From: Citrobacter sp. FP75 | GTDB taxonomy: Bacteria > Pseudomonadota > Gammaproteobacteria > Enterobacterales > Enterobacteriaceae | Direction of reading: 5' to 3' | Length of the DNA: 64,000 nt | Assembly (NCBI RefSeq): GCF_018342065.1 | Contig: NZ_JAFDOE010000003.1 | Location: 620,001-684,000 of the forward strand | In this document: in pieces, positions 40,316-49,537 of the stretch | Position numbering within the stretch: position 1 is the stretch's first letter | Layout of the letters: every line of letters begins with the position of its first letter | Made by a program: the position numbers and the translations under genes | The notes under the pieces: generated by a model | Databases searched by the model: none | The model's input: only the letters and a program-made list of their open reading frames with translations | Told to the model about the DNA's origin: nothing

Positions 40316-41245
40316 ATGTTGCGTCGTGTAAAACTGTTGTGTTCACTTATCATGCTGCTCGCCAGTCAGGGAGCGCAGGCGGTGAGTTATCCACTGCCGC
40401 CAGAGGGCAGTCGTCTGGTCGGAAGCCCGCTGACGATTACGGTACCGCCTGCCAATACGCAACCGCTGGAGGCATTCGCTGCGCAGTACGGGCAGGGACT
40501 GAGCAATATGCTCGAAGCTAATCCGGGAGTGGATGTCTATTTGCCGAAATCAGGCTCTACGCTGGTAGTGCCACAGCAGGTCATTTTGCCTGATACCGTA
40601 CGTGAGGGCATCGTTATTAACGTGGCAGAAATGCGCCTTTACTATTACCCCAAAGACAGCAATACGGTTGAAATCTTACCGATTGGTATCGGTCAGGCGG
40701 GGAGAGAAACGCCGCGCAACTGGGTAACGGCAGTAGAGCGCAAGCAGGAAGCGCCAAGCTGGACGCCTACGCCAAATACGCGCCGGGAATACGCCGCTCG
40801 CGGAGAAAGCTTGCCTGCGTTTGTTCCGGCCGGACCGGAAAATCCGATGGGGCTGTACGCCATTTATATTGGCAGGCTGTACGCTATTCACGGCACTAAT
40901 GCTAACTTTGGTATTGGGTTGCGGGTAAGCCAGGGCTGTATTCGCCTGCGCAATGACGATATTAAATATCTGTTTGATACCGTGCCGGTGGGAACGCGGG
41001 TTCAACTCATCGACCGGCCTGTGAAATACAGCACCGAACCAGACGGTAGCCGCTGGGTTGAAGTTCATGAGCCGTTGTCACGTAACCGCAGCGAATATGA
41101 GTCGGATAAAAAGATCCCGCTGCCGGTAACCCCTGCGTTACGTACTTTTGTTACCGGGGATGGCGTGGACATCAGCCGTGCCAATGCAACGCTGGAGCGC
41201 CGCTCCGGGATGCCGGTGAATATCAGCCGGGTACAGAAATTCTAA
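40316..41245 (+). CDS. ldtA: L,D-transpeptidase LdtA (ErfK), lipoprotein-anchoring type
   Basis: Periplasmic enzyme of the YkuD family (309 residues). In E. coli this group links Braun's lipoprotein to peptidoglycan. The signal peptide ends GAQA (residues about 19-22). A LysM-like segment with [16 protein letters not shown] precedes the catalytic domain. The active site has [20 protein letters not shown] with the nucleophile Cys208. Position next to cobT is the same as in E. coli. Confidence 0.95.
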   Translation: MLRRVKLLCSLIMLLASQGAQAVSYPLPPEGSRLVGSPLTITVPPANTQPLEAFAAQYGQGLSNMLEANPGVDVYLPKSGSTLVVPQQVILPDTVREGIVINVAEMRLYYYPKDSNTVEILPIGIGQAGRETPRNWVTAVERKQEAPSWTPTPNTRREYAARGESLPAFVPAGPENPMGLYAIYIGRLYAIHGTNANFGIGLRVSQGCIRLRNDDIKYLFDTVPVGTRVQLIDRPVKYSTEPDGSRWVEVHEPLSRNRSEYESDKKIPLPVTPALRTFVTGDGVDISRANATLERRSGMPVNISRVQKF

Positions 41246-41282
41246 TCATCTCCGTGCGGCCTGCGCTTCGCCGTCAGATAAG

Positions 41283-41957
41283 TCAGGCCGCGTGTTTCGT
41301 TTGATACTGACCCATTTTCACAAAACCGATATGGTCCGCCATCAGCTGCGCTTCATGTTCACTGTGGGTGACCAACAGCGCCGTTTGCCCGGCGGCGCGC
41401 AAAATATCGCGCACTTCGCCCCCCAGACGCTCGCGGGTACGCTTATCCAGACTGGAAAAGGGTTCATCCAGCAGCAGTATTTCCGGATGCGGCGCCAGGG
41501 CGCGGGCCAGGGCAATACGTTGCTGTTGTCCACCAGAAAGCTCATGAGGATAACGGCTGGCGTGGCTGTGTAATTCCACCATTTTTAACAGCTCGGCGAC
41601 TCTGGTCTGTTGAACTTCACGTGGCAGGCGTCGCAAACCAAATGCCACGTTTTGTTGGGCCGTCAGATGCGGGAATAAGGCATATTCCTGAAAAACCATG
41701 CCGACATGACGTTTTTCCGGCGGCAGATGCACGCCAGGGCCAGCGACGCGTCGCTGCGAAACATAAATTTCTCCACGCTGTAGTCGTTCAAACCCGGCAA
41801 CTGCGCGCAAAACCGTGGTTTTACCACAGCCTGACGCACCCAGCAGGCAGGCGATTTCTCCCTTATGCACCGACATTGAAAAGCCAGTCAGCACCGATTG
41901 CTGGCTGTTGCCATAGGCAACGTGTACATCCTGGAGTCGTAACGCGATTTCTGACAT
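41283..41957 (-). CDS. ATPase of a ferric-iron-type ABC importer (FbpC-like)
   Basis: ABC ATPase (224 residues) and third gene of a minus-strand operon. Walker A is GASGCGKTT, the signature LSGGQQQRIALARAL, Walker B ILLLDEPFSSLD and the H-loop LVTHSEHEA. It is about 120 residues shorter than typical FbpC/PotA ATPases because the C-terminal regulatory domain is absent; the stop codon follows the ATPase core directly. It presumably powers the permease encoded 10 bases upstream. Substrate by context is Fe3+. Confidence 0.85.
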   Translation of the reverse strand: MSEIALRLQDVHVAYGNSQQSVLTGFSMSVHKGEIACLLGASGCGKTTVLRAVAGFERLQRGEIYVSQRRVAGPGVHLPPEKRHVGMVFQEYALFPHLTAQQNVAFGLRRLPREVQQTRVAELLKMVELHSHASRYPHELSGGQQQRIALARALAPHPEILLLDEPFSSLDKRTRERLGGEVRDILRAAGQTALLVTHSEHEAQLMADHIGFVKMGQYQTKHAA

Positions 41958-41967
41958 GGTCGTTCTC

Positions 41968-43656
41968 TTAACCTCGGCGCGTCATCTGATGACGAACCAA
42001 CAAAATAACCGGCAATGTGCCTGCTAAAACAATCATCAGCGCGGCAATTGCCCCTTCTTCATAGGTTCCTCGCGCTGCTTCGGCGTACAGCAGCGTGGCC
42101 AGCGTTTCGAAGTTTACCGGGCGTAGCAGCAACGTGGTGGGCAACTCTTTCATCGCGTCAGCAAATACCAGCAATGCACTGCTTACCAGGGCAGGGCGCA
42201 GCAGCGGAAAATGCACGCGGGCAAACGTTCCGGCACCATTTTCTCCCAGTAGACGTGAGGCCTGCTCAAGGGAAGGGGGGATGCGACCCAGCCCGGAATC
42301 CAGCGCGCCGATGGCAATGGCCTGAAAACGCATCGCGCAGCAAATAATCAGCAAGATACCGGCAGACATCAGCGGTAAGCCACGCATGTTCAGCAGATCG
42401 GCCAGCCAGCGGTCAACCGCCATCGCCGGGGGAAGAAAACCAATTGCCAGAATGGTGCCGGGAACCGCGTAACCTAACGAGGCCAGACGCATCACGCCGC
42501 GACGAAAGCCAGACATGGTGTTGTCTGCAGCGCTGTGACGTGCGCTCCACGCCACCAGCATGCTGACGCAAATCACCACCAGCGTAGTTCCGGCTGCCAG
42601 CGATAGCGTATTTTGTAATGCGGAAAGTAGCGACGCAGACAGCGGGTTCTCATCACCCAAACGTTTGGCGCTCTCCCACATTAAAAACAAAACCGGGGCG
42701 AGGAAGCCCAGAACAACGGGTAGAGAAATAACGACACCGAGCAGCCAGCCTCGCCAGCCCTGAACGCGTGTAGGTTGAATTTCTCGCAGGCTGCGACTGC
42801 TGAAGCCTTGCTTTCTGCGGCCGTAAAATTCCAGCGTCAGAATGAAGAAGATAAACATCAGCATCATGCAGGCGATTTGCGCCGCGGCGGATAAATCAGA
42901 GCGCGAGATCCACGTGGTATACACGGTGACGGTTAAGGTCTGTACCCCAAGAAATTCCGACGCGCCAATGTCGTTGAGCGTTTCCAGTAGTGCCAGACTG
43001 ATCCCGACCGCCAGCGCCGGACGCGCCATTGGCAGGGCAACGCGAAAGAAAGTTCCAGTGGTGCTGCAACCCAGCGTTCGCGCGGCTTCCAGCAAATGCG
43101 CGGGCTGGCTGATGAACATGGCGCGGGTGGTGAGATAAACATAAGGGTACAGCACTAAACCAAGCAGCAAAATTGCGCCGGAAAGGGAGCGTAAATCCGG
43201 CAAACGGAACTGTCGGGGGCTGTCGAAACCGAGTAAAAAACGGATAAAGGTTTGCAGTGGGCCGATGGGATGCAGTAGATCGAGCCAGGCAAAGGCCACG
43301 ATATAAGTCGGCATCGCCAGCGGCAACAGTAGCGCCCAGCTCAGTATTTTGCGCCCGGGAAAGTCCCATGCCGTCACCGCCCACGCGCTGCCAACGCCAA
43401 TCACGCCGACCATTATCGCGACTCCCGCCAGTAACATTGCGGTGTTTTTTAACGCTGAAGGCAGCACATAAGTAATGAGATTATCCCAGTGGGACAAGTC
43501 GGCCTGCGTGGCCTGCCAGATGAGCGCGACAATAGGGGTCAGGACGCCAAGCGCGATGCATAGCGCACCAAGATGGAGCGGCGTTAATAATGACTGCGGC
43601 CCGGAAACCAGGCCGCGTAACATCGGAAACAACAGCGGTTTATTGATCGAATCCAA
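41968..43656 (-). CDS. Permease of a ferric-iron-type ABC importer (FbpB-like, double domain)
   Basis: A 562-residue membrane protein made of two homologous permease halves, each with about six helices, as in FbpB/SfuB. The two EAA-type loops that contact the ATPase are EAARTLGCSTTGTFFRVALP and EQASRLLGENGAGTFARVHFP. The listed start is a TTG overlapping the end of the binding-protein gene by 17 bases; an ATG at 43620 would remove 12 residues and is an equally possible start. Confidence 0.85.
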   Translation of the reverse strand: MDSINKPLLFPMLRGLVSGPQSLLTPLHLGALCIALGVLTPIVALIWQATQADLSHWDNLITYVLPSALKNTAMLLAGVAIMVGVIGVGSAWAVTAWDFPGRKILSWALLLPLAMPTYIVAFAWLDLLHPIGPLQTFIRFLLGFDSPRQFRLPDLRSLSGAILLLGLVLYPYVYLTTRAMFISQPAHLLEAARTLGCSTTGTFFRVALPMARPALAVGISLALLETLNDIGASEFLGVQTLTVTVYTTWISRSDLSAAAQIACMMLMFIFFILTLEFYGRRKQGFSSRSLREIQPTRVQGWRGWLLGVVISLPVVLGFLAPVLFLMWESAKRLGDENPLSASLLSALQNTLSLAAGTTLVVICVSMLVAWSARHSAADNTMSGFRRGVMRLASLGYAVPGTILAIGFLPPAMAVDRWLADLLNMRGLPLMSAGILLIICCAMRFQAIAIGALDSGLGRIPPSLEQASRLLGENGAGTFARVHFPLLRPALVSSALLVFADAMKELPTTLLLRPVNFETLATLLYAEAARGTYEEGAIAALMIVLAGTLPVILLVRHQMTRRG

Positions 43657-44677
43657 CTTTATCTACCAGCAGACTAGCTTGTTTACGGTACTTCACGATT
43701 TCGGTTAACGGGATCTTGTCGACGTCGATTTCACCGATGGTGGCGCTGATAACCGGATCGAGCGTCACGCCTTTCAGTACCGGGTATTCAAAATTGGCTT
43801 TCGCGTACTGCTGCTGAGCAGGTGCAGAAACCAGGTATTCCATCAGCTTAACGGCGACGGCTTTATTGGGTGCGTAGCGGGCTACCGCAGCACCGCTGAT
43901 ATTGACGTGGGTGCCGCCTTTCTCAAAGGTCGGTTTAACCACTTTAATGGCATCGCCCCATTGACGCGCATCGCTGCCTTCTTTGGCATTTTTCATATGG
44001 CCGACGTAATAGGAGTTAGCCAAGCCAATATCACAAATACCGCCGAGGATATCGCGGGCAACGTCACGATCGCCGCCGGTTGCTTTACGTGCCAGGTTAG
44101 CTTTCACGCCGCGCAGCCACTCTTCCGTTTTGGCTTCGCCGTGGTGGGCTATCATGGCGGCAATCAACGCGGTGTTATACGGATGCTGTCCAGACCGGAT
44201 ACAGACTTTGCCTTTGTACTCGGGGCTTGCGAGCTGCTCATAATGCCAGTTATCGATAGGCAGTGATTTTTCGGCGTAGAGCACGCGTGCGCGCATGGAA
44301 AGCGCAAACCACTGGTTATCAGCACCGCGCAGATTGGCCGGAATAGCGGCCTTGAGTGCGTCGGACTGTACCGGTTGCGTCACGCCTGCTTCGACTAAAT
44401 CGATGAGATTACCGGCATCGACGGTCATTAGCAGGTCGGCCGGGGAGTTTTTACCTTCCGCTTTCACACGCTCAAGCATGCCATCCTTGATATACACCGT
44501 GCTCACTTTTATACCGCTGGTTTTCGTCCAGCTATCGAGCAGGGGTTGGATCAGGCCCGGTTCACGGGTGGTATAAAGCGTTAACGTATCCTGCGCGAAA
44601 GCCGGCAGGCTGACGGAAAGGACCAGGGCAGATGCAAGCGTGATACGGCGCAGTCCGGTGCGAGGCAGAGCATTCAT
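43640..44677 (-). CDS. Periplasmic ferric-iron-binding protein (FbpA-like)
   Basis: First gene of the operon (345 residues), a class of extracellular solute-binding protein. The signal peptide ends PAFA (about residues 25-28). The mature protein begins QDTLTLYTTREPGLIQPLL and holds the paired tyrosines in ANSYYVGHM that coordinate Fe3+ in FbpA proteins. The Fur-like box at 44748-44766 supports an iron role. A thiamine or phosphonate binder of the same superfamily is less likely. Confidence 0.85.
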   Translation of the reverse strand: MNALPRTGLRRITLASALVLSVSLPAFAQDTLTLYTTREPGLIQPLLDSWTKTSGIKVSTVYIKDGMLERVKAEGKNSPADLLMTVDAGNLIDLVEAGVTQPVQSDALKAAIPANLRGADNQWFALSMRARVLYAEKSLPIDNWHYEQLASPEYKGKVCIRSGQHPYNTALIAAMIAHHGEAKTEEWLRGVKANLARKATGGDRDVARDILGGICDIGLANSYYVGHMKNAKEGSDARQWGDAIKVVKPTFEKGGTHVNISGAAVARYAPNKAVAVKLMEYLVSAPAQQQYAKANFEYPVLKGVTLDPVISATIGEIDVDKIPLTEIVKYRKQASLLVDKVGFDQ

Positions 44678-44747
44678 CGTTTATATCCCAGAGTAATTGG
44701 AACGTACAGTGACCCGAGCAGGCGCTCGTTCTTTTGGCTCGCGTACA

Positions 44748-44766
44748 ATAAATGATAATCACTAGC
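44748..44766. promoter_or_regulatory. Fur-like box upstream of the iron ABC operon
   Basis: ATAAATGATAATCACTAGC agrees with the 19-base Fur consensus GATAATGATAATCATTATC at 14 positions, with the central ATGATAATCA intact. It lies 71-89 bases upstream of the binding-protein start on the minus strand, where iron-bound Fur would block the promoter. Confidence 0.7.
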
Positions 44767-45106
44767 ACTTACAATAATGGCAAAGTTTAAACGATTTACA
44801 TTTACACAACTTTAAGCAACGGTGTGATGTGGCAAGGAACGGGCGTTGTGACAGGTGCGGAGCGATGAAGAAGGCTTACCACTGTTGCGCGCAAGTCATC
44901 CGTTGGCGAAACCAAATTGCACCATCAGCTACCATAACTCGTACATTTTGCAGCAAAAATACACAAAGCGTGATTATTGCATTATTTATGTACTTTATTG
45001 TTAACGAGATGTGATCCCCTCCGTAATTTCACGTCATTGCACCGGAAGCCGTAAAACGGCGCTCTATACTCAAAATTGTCGAAATCTACGCAATGGTGCG
45101 CAAAGT

Positions 45107-45122
45107 TGGCAACCCTTTTGCT
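45107..45122 (+). promoter_or_regulatory. Candidate sigma-54 promoter of the Liv-like operon
   Basis: TGGCAACCCTTTTGCT matches the -24/-12 consensus TGGCAC-N5-TTGCW at all positions except two, with the invariant GG and GC exactly ten bases apart. Transcription would start near 45134, giving a leader of about 128 bases. Control by nitrogen supply would fit an amino-acid importer. Confidence 0.5.
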
Positions 45123-45261
45123 TAATGATTTGGCCTGAAAAGCGTAAGGAAACCTCGCCGTTATCAGCAGGATATTGTCAGGATGTCGTTTGTTTGGTGA
45201 ACGTGCCAATAGTTCGGCTTCACACCGCTATGCATAAACCTCTTTGCTAAGGTAGATAATA

Positions 45262-46383
45262 ATGTCGCTGAAATTAATGAAAAATCCGCTTTCTCTCGTG
45301 TTGGCTGGTTGTCTGGTAGCGGCGGTTCCCGCCCAGGCTGATATCGTGATTGGCGTTGCCGGGCCATTTACCGGGCCAAACGCTACCTACGGTGATCAGT
45401 ACTGGCACGGCGCGACTCAGGCCGCGGAAGATATTAATGCTGCCGGTGGGATCAACGGCGAAAAAATCAAGCTGGTGCAGGGCGATGACGCCTGTGAACC
45501 GAAACAGGCTGTGTCGGTCGCGAACCGACTGGTCGATCAGGACAAAGTGAAGGCCGTCGTTGGTCACTTCTGTTCTTCTTCTACAATGCCAGCCTCAGAG
45601 GTTTACAGCGACGCGGGGATCATCGCTATTACACCTGGTTCGACTAACCCGCTGATCACCGAGCGCGGCATGAATGACATGTTCCGTATGTGTGGCCGTG
45701 ACGATCAGCAAGGGGGCGTCGCCAGTAATTTCATCATCGACAAACTGAAAGCCAAGCGGGTGGTGATTATTCACGATAAAGATACCTACGGGCAGGGGCT
45801 GGCGGATGCGACACGTGCTGCGCTGGCTAAGCGCGGGGTGAAAGATGTGATGTATGAAGGGCTGTCGCGCGGTGAAAAAGACTTTAATGCGCTGGTGACC
45901 AAAATTGGTGCTCAGAAGCCGGACGTGGTGTTTTTCGGCGGCTGCCACCCGGAAGCGGGCCCGCTGGTGCGCCAGATGCGTGAGCAGGGCGTACAGGCTA
46001 AATTTTTCTCCGGCGACTGTATCGTCAACGAAGAGATGGTAACTGCCGCCGGCGGCCCGCAGTACACCAACGGTATTTACATGACCTTCGGTAAAGATCC
46101 TCGTCTGATCGCAGACGGTAAAGCGGTTATCGAAAAATTCCGTAGCAACAAGTTTGAACCGGAAGGCTACACCCTCTACTCCTACGCCTCTATTCAGGCA
46201 ATCGCCGCGGCATTTAAAGCCACCGGCGGCACCGACTCAGCCAAAGCCAGCGCCTGGCTGAAGGCGAACCCGGTGGAAACGGTGATGGGCAAAAAAGCCT
46301 GGGACAGCAAAGGCGACTTGAAGGTCTCGGATTACGTCGTTTATCAGTGGGATGACAAAGGCAAATATAAAGAAGTCGAGTAA
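45262..46383 (+). CDS. Periplasmic branched-chain amino acid-type binding protein (LivJ/BraC-like)
   Basis: A 373-residue type I periplasmic binding protein of the LivJ family. The signal peptide ends PAQA (about residues 23-26), and the mature protein begins DIVIGVAGPFTGPNATYGDQYWHGATQAAEDIN, the family hallmark. The two cysteines in GDDACEPKQ and GHFCSSST probably form the conserved disulfide. It is the first gene of a liv-like operon separate from the main enterobacterial livKHMGF. The exact amino acid is not readable from sequence. Confidence 0.88.
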   Translation: MSLKLMKNPLSLVLAGCLVAAVPAQADIVIGVAGPFTGPNATYGDQYWHGATQAAEDINAAGGINGEKIKLVQGDDACEPKQAVSVANRLVDQDKVKAVVGHFCSSSTMPASEVYSDAGIIAITPGSTNPLITERGMNDMFRMCGRDDQQGGVASNFIIDKLKAKRVVIIHDKDTYGQGLADATRAALAKRGVKDVMYEGLSRGEKDFNALVTKIGAQKPDVVFFGGCHPEAGPLVRQMREQGVQAKFFSGDCIVNEEMVTAAGGPQYTNGIYMTFGKDPRLIADGKAVIEKFRSNKFEPEGYTLYSYASIQAIAAAFKATGGTDSAKASAWLKANPVETVMGKKAWDSKGDLKVSDYVVYQWDDKGKYKEVE

Positions 46384-46388
46384 CGCTC

Positions 46389-46416
46389 AGCGCCGGTGTG
46401 GCGACGCACCGGCGCT
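46389..46416 (+). other. Intercistronic hairpin between the binding-protein gene and livH-like gene
   Basis: AGCGCCGGTG (46389-46398) pairs with CACCGGCGCT (46407-46416) around an 8-base loop: a perfect 10-bp GC-rich stem without a U-run, starting six bases after the stop codon. In ABC operons such hairpins often protect the upstream mRNA so the binding protein is made in excess over the permease. Confidence 0.7.
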
Positions 46417-46445
46417 CATAACATGGCCTATAACACGAGCGAGCA

Positions 46446-47363
46446 ATGATGGAAACTTTCTTCCTGCAACAGTTAGTCAATGGCTTGACGCTGGGATCGG
46501 TTTACGGATTAATCGCCATTGGTTACACCATGGTATACGGCATTATTGGTATGATTAACTTCGCTCACGGCGAAGTGTATATGATTTCAGCATATCTCTG
46601 CGCCATCGGTCTGGCGCTACTTTCCTTCTTTGGCCTGCACTCCTTCCCGCTGCTGATACTCGGTACGTTGGTGTTTACCATCGTAGTGACCGGTGTCTAC
46701 GGCTGGGCGATTGAACGCATCGCCTACAAGCCGCTGCGTAACTCAACGCGCTTAGCGCCGTTAATCTCTGCCATCGGTATGTCATTAATCTTGCAAAACT
46801 ATGCGCAAATCAGCCAGGGGCCGCGCCAGCAGGGCGTGCCGACGATGCTTGATGGTGTGCTGCGTCTACATCTCGGTGAAGGCTTTGTGCAGATAACCTA
46901 TACCAAAATCTTTATCCTGTTGGCTTCGTTTGCTGGCATGTTGCTGCTGACATGGATAATCGGTCATACCCGCTTAGGTCGGATGTGTCGTGCGGTGCAG
47001 CAGGATCGCAAAATGGCTTCCATTCTGGGTATCAACACCGACCGGGTGATCTCGCTGGTGTTTATGATTGGTGCCGCGATGGCAGGGCTTGCAGGGGTAC
47101 TGATCACCATGAACTACGGTACTTTTGATTTCTACGCCGGGTTCATTATAGGTATTAAAGCTTTCACCGCTGCGGTGCTTGGCGGTATTGGCTCATTGCC
47201 GGGGGCGATGTTGGGTGGGCTGTTGCTGGGGGTTGCCGAAGCGCAGTTTTCCGGCATGGTGAACTCCGACTACAAAGACGTATTCTCCTTCGGCCTGCTG
47301 GTGGTTATTTTGATTTTCCGTCCACAGGGGCTGCTGGGCCGCCCGATTGTCGCCAAAGTGTAG
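46446..47363 (+). CDS. livH: Branched-chain amino acid-type ABC permease LivH-like
   Basis: Inner-membrane permease subunit (305 residues) with about eight hydrophobic helices. The N terminus QLVNGLTLGSVYGLIAIGYTMVYGIIGMINFAHGEVYMI is the LivH signature. The cytoplasmic loop GRMCRAVQQDRKMASILGI is the EAA-type contact to the ATPases. Two tandem ATG codons occur (46446, 46449). The symbol denotes family membership, since this is a paralogous system. Confidence 0.88.
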   Translation: MMETFFLQQLVNGLTLGSVYGLIAIGYTMVYGIIGMINFAHGEVYMISAYLCAIGLALLSFFGLHSFPLLILGTLVFTIVVTGVYGWAIERIAYKPLRNSTRLAPLISAIGMSLILQNYAQISQGPRQQGVPTMLDGVLRLHLGEGFVQITYTKIFILLASFAGMLLLTWIIGHTRLGRMCRAVQQDRKMASILGINTDRVISLVFMIGAAMAGLAGVLITMNYGTFDFYAGFIIGIKAFTAAVLGGIGSLPGAMLGGLLLGVAEAQFSGMVNSDYKDVFSFGLLVVILIFRPQGLLGRPIVAKV

Positions 47364-47372
47364 GAGCTGAAT

Positions 47373-48662
47373 ATGACGACTACAACGGCTTCACGCGATG
47401 GTTTTTCACTCAAACGCTGCATTTTGGACACTATTTTTTCGGGGATGGTGGCGTTAGTTCTCTTTGGCCCGATAGTCGGCGTGGTGCTGGACGGCTACAG
47501 TTTCAATTTCGAGGGCCAGCGGCTGGTATGGATTATCGCCGCGGTGATGGTCGGGCGTTTCATCCTCAGCGCTTTTCTGATGACCCAGACCGGACGCCAC
47601 TTTGCCGCCCGCTTTGAAAGCGATAGCGCAGGGGTGTATGTCCGTCCGGCGGGCTATAAAACCAGGATGCGCTGGATTATTCCCCTGGTGCTGGCGCTGG
47701 CCATCTGCTTCCCGTTTGTGGCGACTAAATATGTGCTGACCGTGGCGATCCTCGGTCTTATCTATGTGCTGCTGGGATTAGGGCTGAATATCGTGGTCGG
47801 TCTGGCCGGGCTGCTGGATCTCGGTTATGTGGCTTTCTATGCCATTGGCGCGTACGGCCTGGCGCTGGGTTATCACTATCTGGGACTGGGATTCTGGACG
47901 ATGCTGCCGATGGCCGCATTGATGGCCGCTGCCGCCGGCGCATTGCTCGGCTTTCCGGTCTTGCGGATGCACGGCGATTATTTGGCGATAGTAACCCTTG
48001 GGTTTGGCGAAATTATCCGTCTGATCCTCAATAACTGGCTGAGCTTTACCGGTGGGCCGAACGGAATTTCCGCGCCGCCGCCGACCTTCTTCGGCCTTGA
48101 GTTTGGCCGCCGCGCCAAAGAAGGGGGCATACCGTTCCACGAGTTTTTCCATCTGAGCTATAACCCGAACCTGAAGTTTATCTTTATCTATGCCGTTTTA
48201 GTGTTGGTGGTGCTGCTGGTGCTGTACATCAAGCATCGCCTGACGCGGATGCCGATTGGACGCGCGTGGGAAGCACTGCGTGAAGATGAGATTGCCTGTC
48301 GTTCGATGGGGCTGAATCACGTGCTGGTTAAGCTGTCTGCTTTTACGCTTGGGGCTTCAACTGCGGGCATTGCCGGGGTGTTCTTCGCCACCTATCAGGG
48401 GTTTGTGAACCCGACGTCGTTTACCTTTTTCGAGTCGGCGCTGATCCTCGCTATCGTAGTGCTCGGCGGTATGGGTTCTACCGTGGGCGTTGTGCTGGCG
48501 GCGTTTGTCCTCACCGTCACCCCTGAGCTGTTGCGCAGTTTTGCTGAATATCGCGTGCTGTTGTTTGGCGTATTGATGGTAGTGATGATGATCTGGCGAC
48601 CGCGTGGCCTGATCCGCATTAACCGCAGCGGTTTTGCCGTGCGTAAAGGGGTAGCGCCATGA
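47373..48662 (+). CDS. livM: Branched-chain amino acid-type ABC permease LivM-like
   Basis: Second permease subunit (429 residues), about the length of E. coli LivM because it keeps the extra N-terminal helices (residues 1 to about 110). The core has GLGLNIVVGLAGLLDLGYVAFYAIGAY and the ATPase-contact loop RMPIGRAWEALREDEIACRSMGL. It overlaps livG by four bases. Confidence 0.88.
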   Translation: MTTTTASRDGFSLKRCILDTIFSGMVALVLFGPIVGVVLDGYSFNFEGQRLVWIIAAVMVGRFILSAFLMTQTGRHFAARFESDSAGVYVRPAGYKTRMRWIIPLVLALAICFPFVATKYVLTVAILGLIYVLLGLGLNIVVGLAGLLDLGYVAFYAIGAYGLALGYHYLGLGFWTMLPMAALMAAAAGALLGFPVLRMHGDYLAIVTLGFGEIIRLILNNWLSFTGGPNGISAPPPTFFGLEFGRRAKEGGIPFHEFFHLSYNPNLKFIFIYAVLVLVVLLVLYIKHRLTRMPIGRAWEALREDEIACRSMGLNHVLVKLSAFTLGASTAGIAGVFFATYQGFVNPTSFTFFESALILAIVVLGGMGSTVGVVLAAFVLTVTPELLRSFAEYRVLLFGVLMVVMMIWRPRGLIRINRSGFAVRKGVAP

Positions 48663-49537
48663 GCCGTGACGTGATTTTAAGCGTTGAGCATCTGATGATG
48701 CATTTTGGGGGGATTAAGGCCCTAAACGACGTCAACCTGGAAGTGGAGCGCGGGTCGATTACCGCGCTCATTGGGCCGAACGGCGCGGGAAAAACCACGG
48801 TATTTAACTGTCTTACCGGCTTTTACAAGGCTTCCGGCGGCCATATTCTGTTTAATGCGCGAGGGAAAACCACCAATGTGATTCAGATCCTCGGCCAGAA
48901 GTTCCAGCCGGGTGACTGGGTTAAGCCGGCGCAGTTGGCATCACGGGTGTTCTACAAAATGTTTGGTGGTACCCATTTGGTCAATCGGGCAGGGCTGGCG
49001 CGAACGTTTCAGAACATCCGCTTGTTCCGTGAAATGTCGGTGGTAGAAAACCTGCTGGTGGCACAGCATATGCTAGTGAACCGTAATCTGCTGGCCGGGG
49101 TGTTGAATACTCCCGCTTATCGTCGGGCGGAAAGTGACGCACTGGATCGCGCCTTCTACTGGCTGGAGGTGGTGGACCTGGTCGATTGCGCCAACCGACT
49201 GGCGGGGGAAATGTCCTACGGGCAGCAGCGACGGCTGGAGATTGCACGCGCCATGTGTACCGGGCCGGAGATCCTCTGCCTGGATGAACCGGCGGCTGGT
49301 CTGAACCCGGTAGAAACCAAGGCCCTGAGTAAAATCATTCGCTTTTTACGTGAGCACCATGCGATTACCATTTTACTGATTGAACACGATATGGGGATGG
49401 TAATGGACATTTCTGACAACATTATCGTGCTCGATCACGGTGACGTGATTGCTTTGGGCACAGCGGAACAGATCCAGCACGATGAGAAGGTGATTGCCGC
49501 CTATCTGGGTGCCAGCGAGGACGAGGTTCATCTATGA
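48659..49537 (+). CDS. livG: Branched-chain amino acid-type ABC ATPase LivG-like
   Basis: ABC ATPase (292 residues). Walker A is GPNGAGKTT, the signature region MSYGQQRRLEIARAM and Walker B ILCLDEPAAGLN. It carries an insertion of roughly 35 residues after Walker A (ILGQKFQPGDWVKPAQLAS) compared with E. coli LivG, which makes it longer. It is coupled to livM and livF by ATGA overlaps. Confidence 0.88.
   Translation: MSRDVILSVEHLMMHFGGIKALNDVNLEVERGSITALIGPNGAGKTTVFNCLTGFYKASGGHILFNARGKTTNVIQILGQKFQPGDWVKPAQLASRVFYKMFGGTHLVNRAGLARTFQNIRLFREMSVVENLLVAQHMLVNRNLLAGVLNTPAYRRAESDALDRAFYWLEVVDLVDCANRLAGEMSYGQQRRLEIARAMCTGPEILCLDEPAAGLNPVETKALSKIIRFLREHHAITILLIEHDMGMVMDISDNIIVLDHGDVIALGTAEQIQHDEKVIAAYLGASEDEVHL

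Larger units (their letters stand above)
44678..45261. promoter_or_regulatory. Divergent control region between the iron and Liv-like operons
   Basis: A 584-base region with no credible gene. It holds the Fur-like box (44748-44766) near the iron operon and a sigma-54-type promoter (45107-45122) toward the Liv-like operon. Three NtrC-type half sites lie upstream of the latter: TGCACC at 44918-44923, TGCACC at 45038-45043 and GGTGCG at 45095-45100. None has a well-matched partner half at the correct spacing, so they are weak. Confidence 0.55.

Noticed and set aside
41256-41291. GCGGCCTG/CAGGCCGC inverted repeat between convergent ldtA and the iron ATPase gene
   Set aside because: The loop is 20 bases, there is no U-run, and one arm overlaps coding sequence, so I did not call a terminator.
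44918-45100. Full NtrC-binding sites before the Liv-like operon
   Set aside because: Only half sites were found; none has a second half at the right spacing, so they are recorded only as weak support.
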